64,000 nt of DNA from Rhynochetos jubatus. Its lineage: Eukaryota > Chordata > Aves > Eurypygiformes > Rhynochetidae. A program made the translations under genes and the position numbers. Under the pieces are notes generated by a model. It had not been told where the DNA came from and searched no databases. It worked only from the letters and a program-made list of their open reading frames with translations. The first letter of the stretch is position 1, and each line of letters begins with the position of its first letter. Below are positions 12,749 to 25,975 of the stretch, in pieces. The stretch covers positions 66,605,363 to 66,669,362 of the forward strand of contig CM050648.1 in assembly GCA_027574665.1 (NCBI GenBank), read 5' to 3'.

Positions 12749-14617
12749 ACAGTTGTTGTTTGCTTTCACAAAGGGGTTTCTGAGGCCTGAAGAGATCTGC
12801 TTCAGGAAAGCAAACTGCAGTTCACCTCACTGCTTATGTAAGATAAAAACACATGTACGGTATTGTAATGACCCAATTTGCTTGCATAATATTTTCATTT
12901 CCTTCCCTCCCCAAATCCATTAGCTTAAAAAAACATTCTGCACAACTTAGAGTAATCTCAAAGAGCTCTAACAGCAAGTTTAAGTCAATTCTATGCTGAG
13001 TGTTCACGATATTACACGTTCTTGTGTGTGCACTCAGTGTATGTGAGTTTGCATGGCCTTACAGAGTTCCCAGAGAATTCCAGTTCTGATACAAAGTTCA
13101 GGCAACTGTTGTGCAGTCCTGTGGTCTAGATAGCACCAAACACGGAAGAAGCACACTAGGTTTTTAGTGATATACATTACAGGACCAATGAATAGACACC
13201 GACAAGTTCAGGTGGAAACCGCAAACATTTGAAACTGCAATAAACATTATTTTTCAAATATCTAGTATTTATGGTTTGATAACTTCACAGTTACTGCAGC
13301 TCTCTACAGAAATTTCATAGGGCTGAAATGAATATTATTTCAATTGGATTGTGTGACTACCTACCATATTATATTTGGGTTTGCATGAGTAGTGAAAAGG
13401 TTAGCAACACTGATAACTGAAATATCAGTTGCAATCCAGTTGCAACAAGATGAAGTAAACAAGGCTATCGACAAGCTGCGATTGTTTCAAGCTCTACAAA
13501 CACAGAGCAGAGGTGTCTCCACAAGGCAAACTTCAGTTACGTTTTCCACTATTTTTGTCAACCATAATAACTGTGGACTCTCTTCAAAAAAACTTCAAAC
13601 TCTAGGGAATGACTGAGAGCTATCTTTTCAGACTCTAAAATGAAAGGCATCCCTTGCAGTTTAAGAGGCATTGTTCTAAGATATCTTCTACAAATTATAT
13701 TCAAAAGAGCAGTAAAATCTTCTCCTAATAAAATTCCAGAGCTACACTGCCAAGCAAGAACAAGCAAAAACAAAGGAATAAAATATCCTATCTTTTTTGC
13801 CACCGTTAACTTCAAAAAAGAAGAACACCATTCTTTTTCTTACTGGTCGCCAAGTTTTGGAGAATAGGATAACACTTCTAGATTGTCCTCATATGGTCTG
13901 GTTTCCAGATATCACCAGTTTCCATGTTGGAGGTAATAAACTCTCAAACACTACTTATCTGCAGATCTATCTACAGATAGAATTATTTTTTCCTAGTTCT
14001 GCAGCTTTGCTGCCATGTTTCTTGCTGTCAGTTTATCCAGAAAGCTCTACTTCTAGAAACCTATCAGCATGCTGGAAAATTTGTACAAGGAGCATTAAGC
14101 TATTACCTCCTCCCTATCAAAATCTCTGACGTGACCTTTCTGGGAATGACATTAAAATAGGAACAATCAGTATGTGTGTATGCACACGGTATTACTGAAA
14201 ATAAATATAGCAGTAGGTAACACAATTCCTGAGCATCTCTGCAAAGAACGCAGTCTAAGCAGTGACCTCTCCTGCACTTATCTTGAATAAGCTCTTACTG
14301 AAATCTGCTAATGGGTTCTGATAATCTATTATTTATTGCAACAGACTCTGACAGAGAATCTTAGCAGAGGACTCTACTGTGTTTACAACACTTTCATCTA
14401 AAACCTCTCATAAGTAACAGAAACGTGGCACCTTCAGCTGCAGATCCAATTTCTTTCGGGTGCAGTTATTTCATTCCGATTTGCTTTTTAAAAACAGAAC
14501 CCTTCTTCCCCCAAAATACCTGCTTTCATATCCCCTCATGTATCATTAGCTCAGCATTAGAGAAAGGTGTAGATACTGATATGCAACCATAAGTATTACT
14601 TGGGCTCGAGGACATAC

Positions 14618-14740
14618 CTCCATGTTATACTTTTCCACTGTCCTTCTCAAAGGATCCACAACCTGCCAGCAAATCAAGATGCAAAGATCAATCAGTAGCA
14701 TCCCTCCAACTATCACCAGTAGCTTCTGGTCTTTAATGAT
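14618..14740 (-). CDS. GABBR2: GABBR2 exon: end of intracellular loop 2 and TM4
   Basis: The 123-bp exon has 41 complete codons in phase 0. It opens IIKDQK, continues with the hydrophobic TM4 segment [19 protein letters not shown], then [16 protein letters not shown] at the start of extracellular loop 2. The acceptor is GTCTCTCCAG preceded by two long T runs; the donor is GTATGT at 14612-14617. Compared with the human protein from memory, Val replaces Ala in Trp-Gln-Ala-Val and Asn replaces Ser before Met-Glu. This is the last GABBR2 exon in the window. The exons for the rest of loop 2, TM5-TM7 and the C-terminal coiled coil must lie beyond the left edge. Confidence 0.97.
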
Positions 14741-15246
14741 CTGGAGAGACAAAAAAAAAAAAAAGGAAAAAAAAAAAGGGAGAAGATTCCCATGAGCCAT
14801 AGATAGATCCCTGTACAGCTTTATTCCTATATAGGGAGAAAAACACAGCTTGCTAATAAAATGGTTTTTTAACAATGAAGAAAAGTTTCAGAAATTATAC
14901 AATATGAAAGCAAGAAGACACAAAATTATTACAATTTGTTTCATGTTTATTAGAAGTATTTAAAGTGCATTCTGACTTCTGAAAAGAAACTGGGAGGACC
15001 TTTAGATATTAATATTGAAGTCCAGGTTTAATGAAACCTCCTAGAAAATGAAAAAAATACATTCTAAAAAGCCACTATTGTGTTTCTGTATGCAAATGTG
15101 CAAAAATGTTCTTTACATCTTGCAGAGCAGCAGGAGTTAAGAAGGAATTTAGTTTTCATTAAGACTTACAGTGTTCACTTTTTCATAAGCCTCTTGCATA
15201 TGGAAAACACAGTTTCAAAGTCTGAAAGGATGTTCATTCTTGAGGA

Positions 15247-15248
<2 letters not shown>

Positions 15249-15285
<37 letters not shown>
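15249..15285. repeat. TG dinucleotide microsatellite
   Basis: Perfect TG repeat of about 18.5 units, likely length-polymorphic. It accounts for a Cys-Val-repeat reading frame nearby. Confidence 0.97.
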
Positions 15286-15287
<2 letters not shown>

Positions 15288-16302
15288 AACATTTGCCTCT
15301 GTTACCCAGGGAGCAGAACGGCATGATGTATTTTTTCCATATTACAAAAGCTAGAGGCTTTTACGTACTTGCAACTTAAAACACATTTTTAATTTTGCAT
15401 GAATTTCAGGTTCAAAACCCCAAACCAGATTTGCTAATAAAACAACAATCCAAACCATGTATTACAAACTTGTAGAGCTGCATGCAATCCCTATATTATA
15501 TCTGCTACTATACACATAACAATACAGAAAAAATTACACTGCAAGTACATTATCTCAGTTGCAAAGTTGTAAACATATAAACAAATATCAGGCTTGAATT
15601 AAATTTATGTAAGTCATATTGTGCCTAAGTTCATATTTTTTAAATTAATATATAATTCTATTACTAATGAATGCTCGTCCAGTATTCAAAAGATACTGCC
15701 AAATTGTTTTAACATGGACAAAACCTTATAATCTTCCCTAGTTTTCATTCTACAAAACAGTTGGTTTAATCCAAATGAAATATTCAAAAATATGAAGCCT
15801 GAGCAGCTTAATCAAGTTGTGATTATTTCAGTCTGATTTGATAGACTTGTTAGGTTTCTGAAAATGCTTTACAAAGTCAGGAGTGTCACCTAATCTTAAT
15901 ACAGGCAAGGCTGGTATTCCCACCTAAAATACATTGTATTTGCATTGAATTCCTATCAAGCTTAAGGAAATGATAAAAATTAATACGATTTGAAATAATG
16001 TAAGAGGAACTTTAGAAAGTTAGTTTTTCATATTATTTAGTGAGATACATTCTTTATTTAGAAAGATGTTTTCTGCAATACTGTGCACTGCTTTTTGTTA
16101 ATCTGCTAGTATATTTTAGAAATCATTTGGAGTAAGCTAAGCGTAGGCCTAAGTCTAGTGATCAGAATGACTTAAAGGACTTCATGCATTATTTTAATTT
16201 CCTGAGACCAGTTATTTAAATCCATGTACCTCTTCACATCATCGTAAAGGGCCAGAAAATTATGCTTTCCCCAAGTTTGCAGCAGTAATGAAGCAGTAAT
16301 GA

Positions 16303-16575
16303 AGTAGTGACAGGACAAGGGGTAATGGGTTTAAATTGAAAGGGGGGAGATTTAGATTGGGGATAAGGAAGAAATTCTTCCCAGAGAGGGTGGTGAGGCA
16401 CTGGCACAGGTTGCCCAGAGAAGCTGTGGATGCCCCATCCCTGGAAGTGTTCAAGGCCAGGCTGGATGAGGCTTTGAGCAACCTGGTCTAGTGGAGGGTG
16501 TCCGTGCCCATGGCAGGGGGGTTGGAACTAGATGGTCTTTAAGGTCCCTTCCAACCCAAACCATTCTATGGTTCT
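16303..16575 (+). mobile_element. CR1 LINE fragment, 3' end
   Basis: About 270 bp of CR1 in plus orientation. It covers the end of the reverse-transcriptase reading frame (around GACAGGACAAGGGGTAATGG and GTGAGGCACTGGCACAGG) and the whole 3' untranslated region, ending in AACCCAAACCATTCTATGG. The 3' tail carries the ATTCTATG-type unit. It lies antisense to GABBR2 in the 15-kb intron and is well conserved, hence relatively young. Its 5' edge abuts an 11-bp tandem duplication of the flank. Confidence 0.92.
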
Positions 16576-19500
16576 TTGGGAAAACATAACTATGCCTCAG
16601 CTTTTAGTCATTTACCAGTTAAAGTAAGCCGAAAAAGGACTGTTAATGACCAAGGTTACCCTCTGTAGAAAAAGCCCATGTACCTCTTATTTTGAATGCC
16701 TCTAAACAGGACTTGTACCTAGTGCTGCTCCTAGTACAAGTGGAGACATAGGAGAGAAAACCACAGGGTATCAGTTCCAAAGGGAATTTGGATTTAGATG
16801 AAATGTAGACAGCTCAAGACAAATTTATTTTTCTCTCTTTTAAGTGACTAGATAATTTGTTTTATTGGCATATTTTGGTTGGTCTTTCTTTATAATTGAT
16901 GAGGTTTATTTTACTGCAGTTGGCTGTTTAACCATCATGTGTCTAGCCTCTCTCAGTAGCCAGTGGGTAGAGACAGAAACCTTCAAAGCACAATTCATCC
17001 CACTTATCTTGGGGACGATTTAGAATCAGAGAAGTTAGTGTTCTGAAATGTGTCCTTCCCTCTCCCCCACCCCCCAGGAGGGTGTGAGTACAATTAACTT
17101 GAGCTAAAAATATGCACTTGAGAAACCTAAAGCTACGTGAAAAGAATCTGTCAGAAATGTTTCCCTCTGCTCTACTGAACCACAACAGTTCCTTGTAAAA
17201 AGCACCCAAAACCTCAGTAATGATGCCCTATCTTTCTAACAAAAACAGTCTCCATTTTGCACAGAACAGGTAAAACATGCGACAACTAGCCCACTGGGTT
17301 CTAAGTTTATACGGCCTATATTGATATTGAAAGTAGGGTTGAATCAGATGCAGATTTACCAACACCTGGCAATATTAATCATACTGGTACAGCAATGCTA
17401 GAAGCAAAAGAATGAAAGGATACTATTAAAAGCAGCCATACTGATAATCCACTAACAGGGTGAAAATAAATCTCACATTAACACTTCCCATTCAGGATCA
17501 CATTGCTAACAGGATCCTTGCTCCTGTGCATCTTTTATTTGTACCCGGCCTTGCACTACTACAGGTCAATATTCGTATTTTAGTTCTGATGTAAATTTGG
17601 TAACCCTTTTTTTTGGCAGGTAATTATTAGAACAAATAAAAGCAGAAATCCAGCAAACAGTGGAGCTCTTCCTTGGATGCCTCTTGGAGCATTTTTTTCC
17701 TGCATTACATTGTGAATGGCCCTGTTCTGGACAGAAGGGGAGAGGTGCATAACAGCAGCTGTTGCTGGCAGCAGGTTTCACTCATCCCTCCTGCCAGACA
17801 GCCAGGAGGAAGGCAAGCAAAACAAAGCCCATAAAATAACCTGAGGAAGCGATCTGTGCTACTGTAATGAGCTCTGTAAAACACAGTGCTACCCATGCTG
17901 CATGCAGGGTGAGGGGGCTGAAAGCAGGGCTCCTGAAGCGGCCTCACACCCCCGTCACAACCCTGCTCTGTCCCTGGCAAAACCACCGCAGCGATGCAGC
18001 TCTGAAGCAGAACTCTTCACCAAAACGCTACCTCTGAAGAAGAGACGTTGAGGTTCAATTATTTTTCACTTCTGCCAGTGACCACCACTTTTTCCTGACA
18101 TAAATTTGCTCTGAGAAATGCTGTTGGTCTATCACTAGCAGCAATTCCAGAAGGCTTGCTGATCTCCCACCCTCCACCCTCAGGAAGCCCCGCTTTCCCT
18201 CTCCCCAGCCATCACTCCCACCCACCAGCACTCCTTAAGCTCAGTACATTCACTCCTTGGGAAACACCAGATGCACCGAAGGAGTCCTGACTCAGATCTT
18301 GCAAATCCAACAATTTTTCTATCAGACAAAAGAAAGTCATGAGCAACTGAGGCTCCTTACGATCAAATACATCTTTTTTCAGGGGAAGATTCTTATTTTT
18401 TCCCATTTTCATCCTCCTTCTAGCATACAGTAAATCAGCCTTGGGAGAAATGCATGGTAGCTAACAAAATCCATTTCTCCCGGCTGCTCCTGAATCCTTA
18501 CTGAAGCCAAACTCTCACATAGCAGCATCTGTGAGTAATACTTTCTACCATCTGTGATTGGATAGGTGAATCTGTCTCATCCTGGCAGATCTGCCCACTG
18601 TTATAAATGCCATTGCTACCAGTCTGGACTACATATCTGGATATGAAGCTCTCTGTCCTCAAAACAAATTCACTCAGAACAGAAACTGGTAGGCCATTTT
18701 CTCCTCAGCAAAATCGCTGTACGAGCAAATCAAAATTTTTCTGAAAACTTGTGACCATGAAGACAAGTTCAAGATCAAAGTCCTTATCTCCCATGGACCT
18801 TGTGGTCTGATTACAGGAGATACAAAAGTTTGCAGGAGATATAAAGTTCTGGGATGAAGTTTCTGCTCATAAAGCTCTTGGGGATTTTCTAGAACTACCA
18901 CAGACTAGTTACATAGGTAGCATCACTACTCCGGGCCACGGCAACTTCAACTATCATTTGGTTATCATTTCACAGACCTTTTGTGAGGCTTTTTCTCATG
19001 TGATTTCAAAAGCACATCCATTGTGCCCTGCAGGACCCCATCCTCAGCCAGTTTATGGGATCATCTGGCAATTTGGCAAACAGCAGCAATTAAATATTAG
19101 GCATGCTTTTTTGTAGTTAAGGCTAAGGCAAACTTTTTGTTATGTCTTAGGTTATTAGAAACCAACTCGGCAAATGTATGTGAAATGGACCTTAAAGCTG
19201 AACTCTGTTCTTCTTACAGAGGAGACTTACCCTCTTCTCCAGGATGCAACATTAGTTTTGTACTCTCTGTCCAGCATGGATCAAATAGTTCATTTCCTCC
19301 TCTCTTGTTTTCACAGTTACTTTCTTTGTCACCAGGAACTTCACCTCCCTTTGTCAGAATAAAATATCTTTAAATTTAAGAAGGACCCAATAGGTAAAAC
19401 CTGGTGTGGTTTTTGTTTCATTTATTCACTGAATTCATAGAAGCATAGAAAGGCTGGGAGTATTTTTGTATCTATTTATAGGTTTTGAGATTAATATATA

Positions 19501-22500
19501 TTTTATTTTTCCTTGAAAAAGTAGTGTTTCTCTGTTTAAGAGACAGACCTGTCCCTCGCCTTCTGGCACTAGCTGGATAAACAATGCTATTCACTAAGGG
19601 TTTTTTTTTCAGTTGTCCCTTCCCCAGACTCCTAGGATGGAATCTGTAGAGAGAAACCTTCTTTCAAGGACCCCTCTGTGAAGCTTCCTAGACCTTAGTC
19701 CACTAAATGAGTAGCATGGACAGCAATTACTGAAGCCCTCAGAAATCCGAAACCCAATGTTCCTCTCCCTGATACATACAGAAAAAATGCTGATAGGAGT
19801 GTTCCCTCTGAACTGGAAGGGAAAGAGAAAAAATAACATGAGTTTGTGGGGAAAAAAAGATAAAGTCTGCAAGGCTGGAAAAAGGGGCATATAACTACTC
19901 TTAAACTTGCCTTCAGTATACTCTCCCCATTGCTTAAACTACTCTTCCATTTCTCCCAGTATGATTAACTGGGAAAAACCTTAGGGTTGCTCCCCACATT
20001 TTGTGGGTCAGCACAGGCGGCATGGTGCCATGGTGATGCAGAGCCAGTGGCAGATCGGTGAAGTTGGCCATACGTGGGCCATGGGAGATATCTATCTTTG
20101 AGTTATTAAAGCCATTAATATTTTAGAGGACTATTCTGTAATACATTCTTAATTTCTATTGTGTAATGGAATGAGAAGAAAGGACTATTGAAAACACATT
20201 ATGCACTTGTTTCCAATAACTTCACAATGTTTTTCAACATCTGTTATGAGTATTTCCTATAATAGGTTCTACGATTAGTATTGGGAACACTTTTCACACT
20301 GCAATTACGTTAGTTTTAATGAGTGAATGCTAACATTTAAAAAAGTATATTTTGTAATAGCAAGTTTTTTATGACCAGTAGGTCACCCGCAGTAAAAAGC
20401 TAAGCTTAAGAAATTTCACTCTCTCAGAGGTACTTTGATTAATTCGATGAAATATTTGTGTATCTACTTAAAAAATAAATTTGTTCTCCGTGAGGATCTA
20501 CTGTGACCACTGCAGTCTGAGAACTTGATGATTTTTGCTGCTGATGAAGTGCCTGGTACTAGTGATAACAGACAATTGGATATGAGCAAAGAGTCTGGGT
20601 TTAAGAATGAAATAGCTACAGTCACTAGCCTGCTAAAGCACACATTTCTAGAACGTCTTCTTTGCTGACTTGAGCCCAGAATAATTGTAGAGCAACTTCG
20701 GGCAGACTCAGCTCAATATCTGCACTGCAATTGTGGGTGTGTTGAGGCTATGCCTTGCTTCCAGGAGAAGCTATCCATTTAGAAAGCACCTTTCCCCTTT
20801 TCCAACTCATATAAAAGACATATAAAAGACAGGTGGAACATCCTAGGGGGATGCTCCCCAGGGGCAGCAGAAGATAAAAATTTTACAGAGGTTAGAGAAG
20901 GGGAGGGATTCAGTGACAGCTTAAAGAAAATATAAAATTCTTCATCTTTGAAAGCCTGACCCTCACCCATGGCTACAATGCATTGGAGAACTGGAGAGAT
21001 ACTAACTTTGTGAATTCAACCTCAGGGATCACCCAGAGCGATACAGCTAGTTTCACAAAAATCTCTTGAAAGGACCAAAAATAAAAACTGCTCTAGTCTT
21101 AAAACCCAAAATGGCACTAAAGAAATCAAAGTTCACAGTGTTAGAACCAACCATTCTTGTTATACAATGTTTTGGAGAACAGCCTTAGAAATGGACCTTA
21201 GCATCGTGTTAACTTCTGCACTCTACTATAAGTAAAGCTACGTATGCTGCCTTGAGAAAAGCAGGTCAAATTCAGCTTTGAGAGGGATGCCTCCGCTGAG
21301 CCCGAGACTGCTGCAAGTGTGGAGGAATTTCTACCAGGGGTGTGAATTTTCATCTGTAGCACTAAAAGGGATCCCAATCTTTAGGAAAAACATGCACAAA
21401 GGATTTGAATGGTCTGGAAGAAACATTCTGATTTTGTTTGAGATAACGTTAAAATATCTAGACTTTAATATTTTCTTTAATGAACATTTCTGTGAGAAAG
21501 CATACTACATCGTTACCAAATAGCTGGGGACATCAATGCGCTTGATTACATTTACAATCCAATTTCAAGCTATTCAGGAAAAAATTGCCTCATACTGTAA
21601 TAGCGACATGTTCTTTATTTCTCTGTCATCCATTAGTCCTATAATACACAGAAATTATGGTTGTAGCACCGTTTATGAGCAGTTATGTTTCACATAGAGT
21701 TTTCATTGTTTTCGGTGCTACTGAGGTTTAGCCTTATCGAACTGTATCATGCAGAAATTTACATACATAAATTACTTGAAAAGCAGATTTTTCTCCTAGA
21801 TGTACGGTTCATTAGCTCAACTTCCTTCTGTGACAGGAGCTTGAGATTTAGCTCCCAGATCTATATTTATATGAATGTAAATTTTAAAAATGTGATTCCT
21901 ATTGTTCCCTGGCTGGCATTTTGGCTGATCAGCTCTTATGAAAAACAGAATGCTTATTTTATATCTAAATATGGATTCTAGGATTGCAATGACTATTTTT
22001 GAAGCTTTGGACTTAAAATCTATAGTTATAGCTATTTGGGGAAAAAAGTAATAAAATGATTTGGTTTCCACTTATATTGCTTTAGGAAATACTGTATCTG
22101 TATATTAATAACCCATGAAGCCATACCTGAATAATTTACACCGCACTGTAAGTATCATGGATTATTTGGTCCAACGGTAAATGTTCATAATGAAAAAAAC
22201 CCAAACCAAACATCCTGAACATAAGCAAATTTCAAACCATTGTCGTCTTTGTTACTCTCAAAGCCTGAACAATAATGCTGAACATTTATCTAGGTATCCA
22301 TATGCTGGTTCATTTTCAGCAGATGGCCCCTAATAGATTGTTGTACTGTTGGTATGGTTACCCAAAGCAAATTTTTGGATCCTGACACATTTCCTTTCCA
22401 GACTTCTGATCTCTCATATATACTTAGTGAAATACATGAGTATCCTAGGGGAAATCCAGCATGTAGCTTTTTGTTATACACACAAAAAGCTCTAGCTAGA

Positions 22501-23360
22501 TTGAAAAAAATTACTTGGAAAAGTATAAATATTTACAGTCTGAAAACTGACCTGGAAAAGTATCATATAACAGCACTTACAGAAAGAAATTATTAGGTAA
22601 AATGATCTACATTTATGCTAATTATGCTAATACAGAAAAAACTACATCTACAAAGGCATTTAAGTGAGTAAATAATATGTGGTTTGTGAGGTGCTACATC
22701 CTCTGTCAATATAAACTGGAAAACTTTGCTTTGTCCATGTTAAATGATTAAGATAATGAGTATATTTTTTAAAACCTCTTTAGGACTTTCCTGAGAATGG
22801 TTATAGACTGTAATGAATCCTAAATTTCATAGATAACTTGAAAAACCTATGGTAAAGTTTGTAACTAGAGATTACACTCATCCTATAAACTTTCTTGCAG
22901 GGGTTTTCAAATGCAGGACGGGGACAGCCATGAACAGAGACAAGTTGTGAGGGGAAGACAGCAGCACATCAGCTTGTGGCCTCCATCTGCTTTCTCCTCT
23001 GTATTTTTTCCCTGGGGAGGCTCTGTGCAAGTGCAGGTGCTGACTGCTCCACTGCAGCTGGTACCACAAGGTGAGAGCGCGAAAGCCAGATGCTGCCCAC
23101 TCCGACTGGAGGGGTCGGGGCTGGGGGCTGCTCAGAGCAACCCATAAGCTCCGTGCCCCAGAAAGAGCATGGATGGTCTCCTCTGCCTTCCAGTCTTCCA
23201 TGCACCTCCATTTCAGGACCATTAAGTATACGAATTAGGGAGGTGGGGTTGGCAAATTTGTGTTAAAAAATGGAGTGGGAAGGCAACAAGATAAAAAGTT
23301 TCTGAGAATTCCTGCTTGCTTCATTCAGGTAATAATTTTGGTTCTCAAAAACAAGTGCTG

Positions 23361-23375
23361 AATAATAATAATAAT
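23361..23375. repeat. Short AAT microsatellite
   Basis: Five perfect AAT units in AT-rich intron. Confidence 0.8.
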
Positions 23376-23989
23376 TCTGAAAACTGTGTTCAACGAGACC
23401 TCTGAAGCATAACAAATAATTCTGGCAATTAATTATTTTTCTTCATGTTGACACTGTCCTATACATGAGAACACCTTTCTCAAAACTCCCACTCCCTCTT
23501 TTATTATGCATTATTTTCCGGTTTAAGTGAAAAAGACTGCTACAGAAAACGGTCTCTTGTATTGTACAGTGCTATTGCAGGCCCAGAGCAGACTCACTCT
23601 GCTCCGTGACACTGGCATCCTGTAGAAACTGCTGTCCTAATAATGCACATGGGGGAACAAATGTGCATTTTAGAGACCCTAGCAAGCTGCAGGTTTTCAA
23701 TGACTGACTTTTTAGCCACAACATAAGCCTTTTAACATTTTCATGAGCCCATTCTTTTTAAAGAAAATGAGAAGAAAGAGAATTCAATTACAGAGAGAGC
23801 TGCACGCATCAGCAAAAGGAACCTTTAGATCTTTGCACACCTCATCAGTTTGAGCTAAAAGAGTAACTAGTAGCTATCATGAGCTGTACAACAGCATAAC
23901 AGAAAGACAAGGCGCATATTTTGCCTGTAGGTTTTACAGATAATAGCAGTATTATAAAAGAACAGTAAACCCCTAAAATCCTGTGTTCA

Positions 23990-24540
23990 GCTTTTATGCT
24001 CTGCCCACACTTCCGTGCAACCATTCCAGCCAGTCCTAATTTCAACTTTTTCTTGGGTCTTATTCCTTTTCCACTCCCATGTTCCTTTCCCAGTCTATGT
24101 CCCTACTTTTACGGCCTGCCATCCTGCCTCTAAATTTCAATCTTAATCTAATTTTAAACCAGACCTAGTACCTCAACTGGAGTTTGACACTTGAATATCA
24201 AACTTGTGCTCTATGTTCCAGCTTTCCAGTATGTACTCACCTTTCTTGACCACTTCTTACAGCCCTCCCTGCTTCATTCAACTCCTTGCTGTCTCTCAAT
24301 ATTATTTTAACTCTCTGGGAATTCTTATCCAAATTCATTCTCCCTCAACTCCTTCTCCCAGTCTATAACCGCTAGCTTTTCCTGATTATTTTTAAACAGA
24401 GAGGGTCCTGTTCCCTCCAAAGCCCCTAGCAGCTCTCCTGATTTCTCATTCTCAGCCTCTTCCCTGCTCCCTACCTCTTGGCCCCACACTTCTCCCGCAG
24501 TGCCAGCCTCCCTTCCCCATGCTAGTATAAACAAAATAGG
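23990..24540 (+). other. Pyrimidine-rich stretch
   Basis: Roughly 550 bp with strong C+T excess on the plus strand; one sampled line is about 78% pyrimidine. It is therefore purine-rich in the GABBR2 transcript. No repeat unit or gene is recognised. Confidence 0.6.
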
Positions 24541-24929
24541 CTGTACAAAGTCTGATACATCTCTGCAATGCATGAGGACCACAGCTCTCTTCAGAAGCCT
24601 TTCAAGGACTTAGGATGAATCTAAGAAAATTAGCTTGCCAGAGTGCAGCTTGACAGGCATAGCTAAGTCAAATTGGACTGGTACGTAATTTTAATCTGTA
24701 GTGATTGCTTTCGAACCCTGGGATAGTACCAACATCTTTAAGATCTTTACCCCTTTATCATCTGTGAGAATTCTACACTCACGTATTAAATTTAAGAACA
24801 GAGAAAAGCTTTTGACATATCATCAGTGAGTAGAATAATGTTGGCAAAACCATAGCAGCAGCAGTCTTAAGATGCTGTTATACATCTCCTTGGCAATTGT
24901 ATCCTGTATTTACCTTGTAACAACATTCA

Positions 24930-25975
24930 GAATCATGGAGTCATAGAATGGTTAATGTTGGAAGGGACTTTAAAGACCATTTAATTCCAAACCCCTGCCA
25001 TGGGTAGGGACACCCTCCACTAGACCAGGTTGCTCAAAGCCTCATCCAGCCTGGCCTTGAACACTTCCAGGGATGGGGCACCCAGAGCTTCTCTAGGCAA
25101 CCTGTTCCAGTGCCTCACCATCCTCTACAGGAAGAACTTCTTCCTGATAGCCAGTCTAAATCACCCCCTTTCAGTTTAAACCCATTACCCCTTGTCCTGT
25201 CACTACAGGCCCCCCTTCTCCAGGCTGAACAGGCCCAACTGTCTCAGCCTGTCCCCATAGCAGAGGTGCTCCAGCCCACTGAGCATCTGTGTGCCCTCCT
25301 CTGGACTCGCTCCAACCGGTCGATATCCTTATCCACAGAGCTGGACACAGCACTCCAGGTGGGGTCTCATGAGGGCAAAGTAGAGGGGGAGAATCCCCTC
25401 CCTCGACCTGCTGGCCAGGCTTCTCCTGATACAGCCCAGGATACGATTGGCTTTCTGGGCTGCCAGCGCACACTGCTGGCTCATGTCCAGCTTCTCATCC
25501 ACCAGTACCCCCAAGTCCTTCCCCTCAGGGCTGCTCTCGATCCATTCTCCACCCAGCCTGTGCTTGTGCTTGGGATTGCCCTGACCCAGGTGCAGGATCT
25601 TGCACTTGGCCTTGTTGAACTCCATGAGGTTGGCAGTGGCCCACCTCTCCAGCCTGTCCAGGTTCCTCTGGATGGCATCCCTTCCCTCCAGCGTGTTGAC
25701 CAGACCACACAGCTTGGTGTTGGCAAACTTGCAATCCCACCATCCATATTGCTGATAAAGACGTTAAACAGCGCTGGTCCCAGTACTGACCCCTGAGGAA
25801 CGCCGCTCATCACTGGTCCCCACCTGGACATCAAGCTCTTTGAGTGTGACCATCCTGCCACTTCCTTATCCACCAAGTGCTTCACCCATCAAATCCAGGT
25901 GATACTGTCTGGCTGGTAGTTCCCCAGGTCTTACTTTTTTTTCTTTTTAAAAATGGGGGTTATGTTTACAGTGGT
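24930..25975 (-). mobile_element. CR1 LINE, truncated, with broken reverse transcriptase
   Basis: About 1.05 kb of CR1 in minus orientation, 3' end at the low coordinate (tail ATTCTATGACTCCATGATTC on the minus strand). The reverse-transcriptase part is readable in pieces: an upstream block like NITPIFKKK and NYQPDSIT (about 25900-25975), then [11 protein letters not shown] (25775-25807), then FANTKL (25713-25727), then [14 protein letters not shown] to LMRPHLEC (25625-25340). The pieces lie in different frames, so there is at least one frameshift near 25.74 kb and another near 25.33 kb. Catalytic motif A is deleted between the first two pieces, and motif C, normally FADD, reads FANT. The copy is dead. 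A 228-codon plus-strand frame at 25110-25796 is only its antisense shadow. Confidence 0.93.

Larger units (their letters stand above)
1..14617 (-). other. GABBR2: GABBR2 intron after the TM4 exon (partial)
   Basis: At least 14.6 kb of intron, continuing past the left edge. Inside are a short CR1 fragment near 0.7 kb, simple AT/ACAT sequence near 1 kb, a GC-richer island at about 6.6-6.95 kb with motif matches, an old LINE remnant at 8.7-9.35 kb, and A-rich sequence near 12.7 kb. I looked on the minus strand for the next GABBR2 exon and found none. The rest is AT-rich sequence with scattered short chance reading frames and nothing I recognise. Confidence 0.85.

Noticed and set aside
1-14600. 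Search for the GABBR2 exons encoding TM5-TM7 and the coiled coil
   Set aside because: No minus-strand match was seen; they are probably beyond the left edge.
15080-15289. A reading frame ending in Cys-Val repeats
   Set aside because: The repeat is the TG microsatellite translated.
25110-25796. A 228-codon plus-strand reading frame, the longest in the window
   Set aside because: It is the exact antisense of a CR1 reverse-transcriptase fragment and has no protein features of its own.
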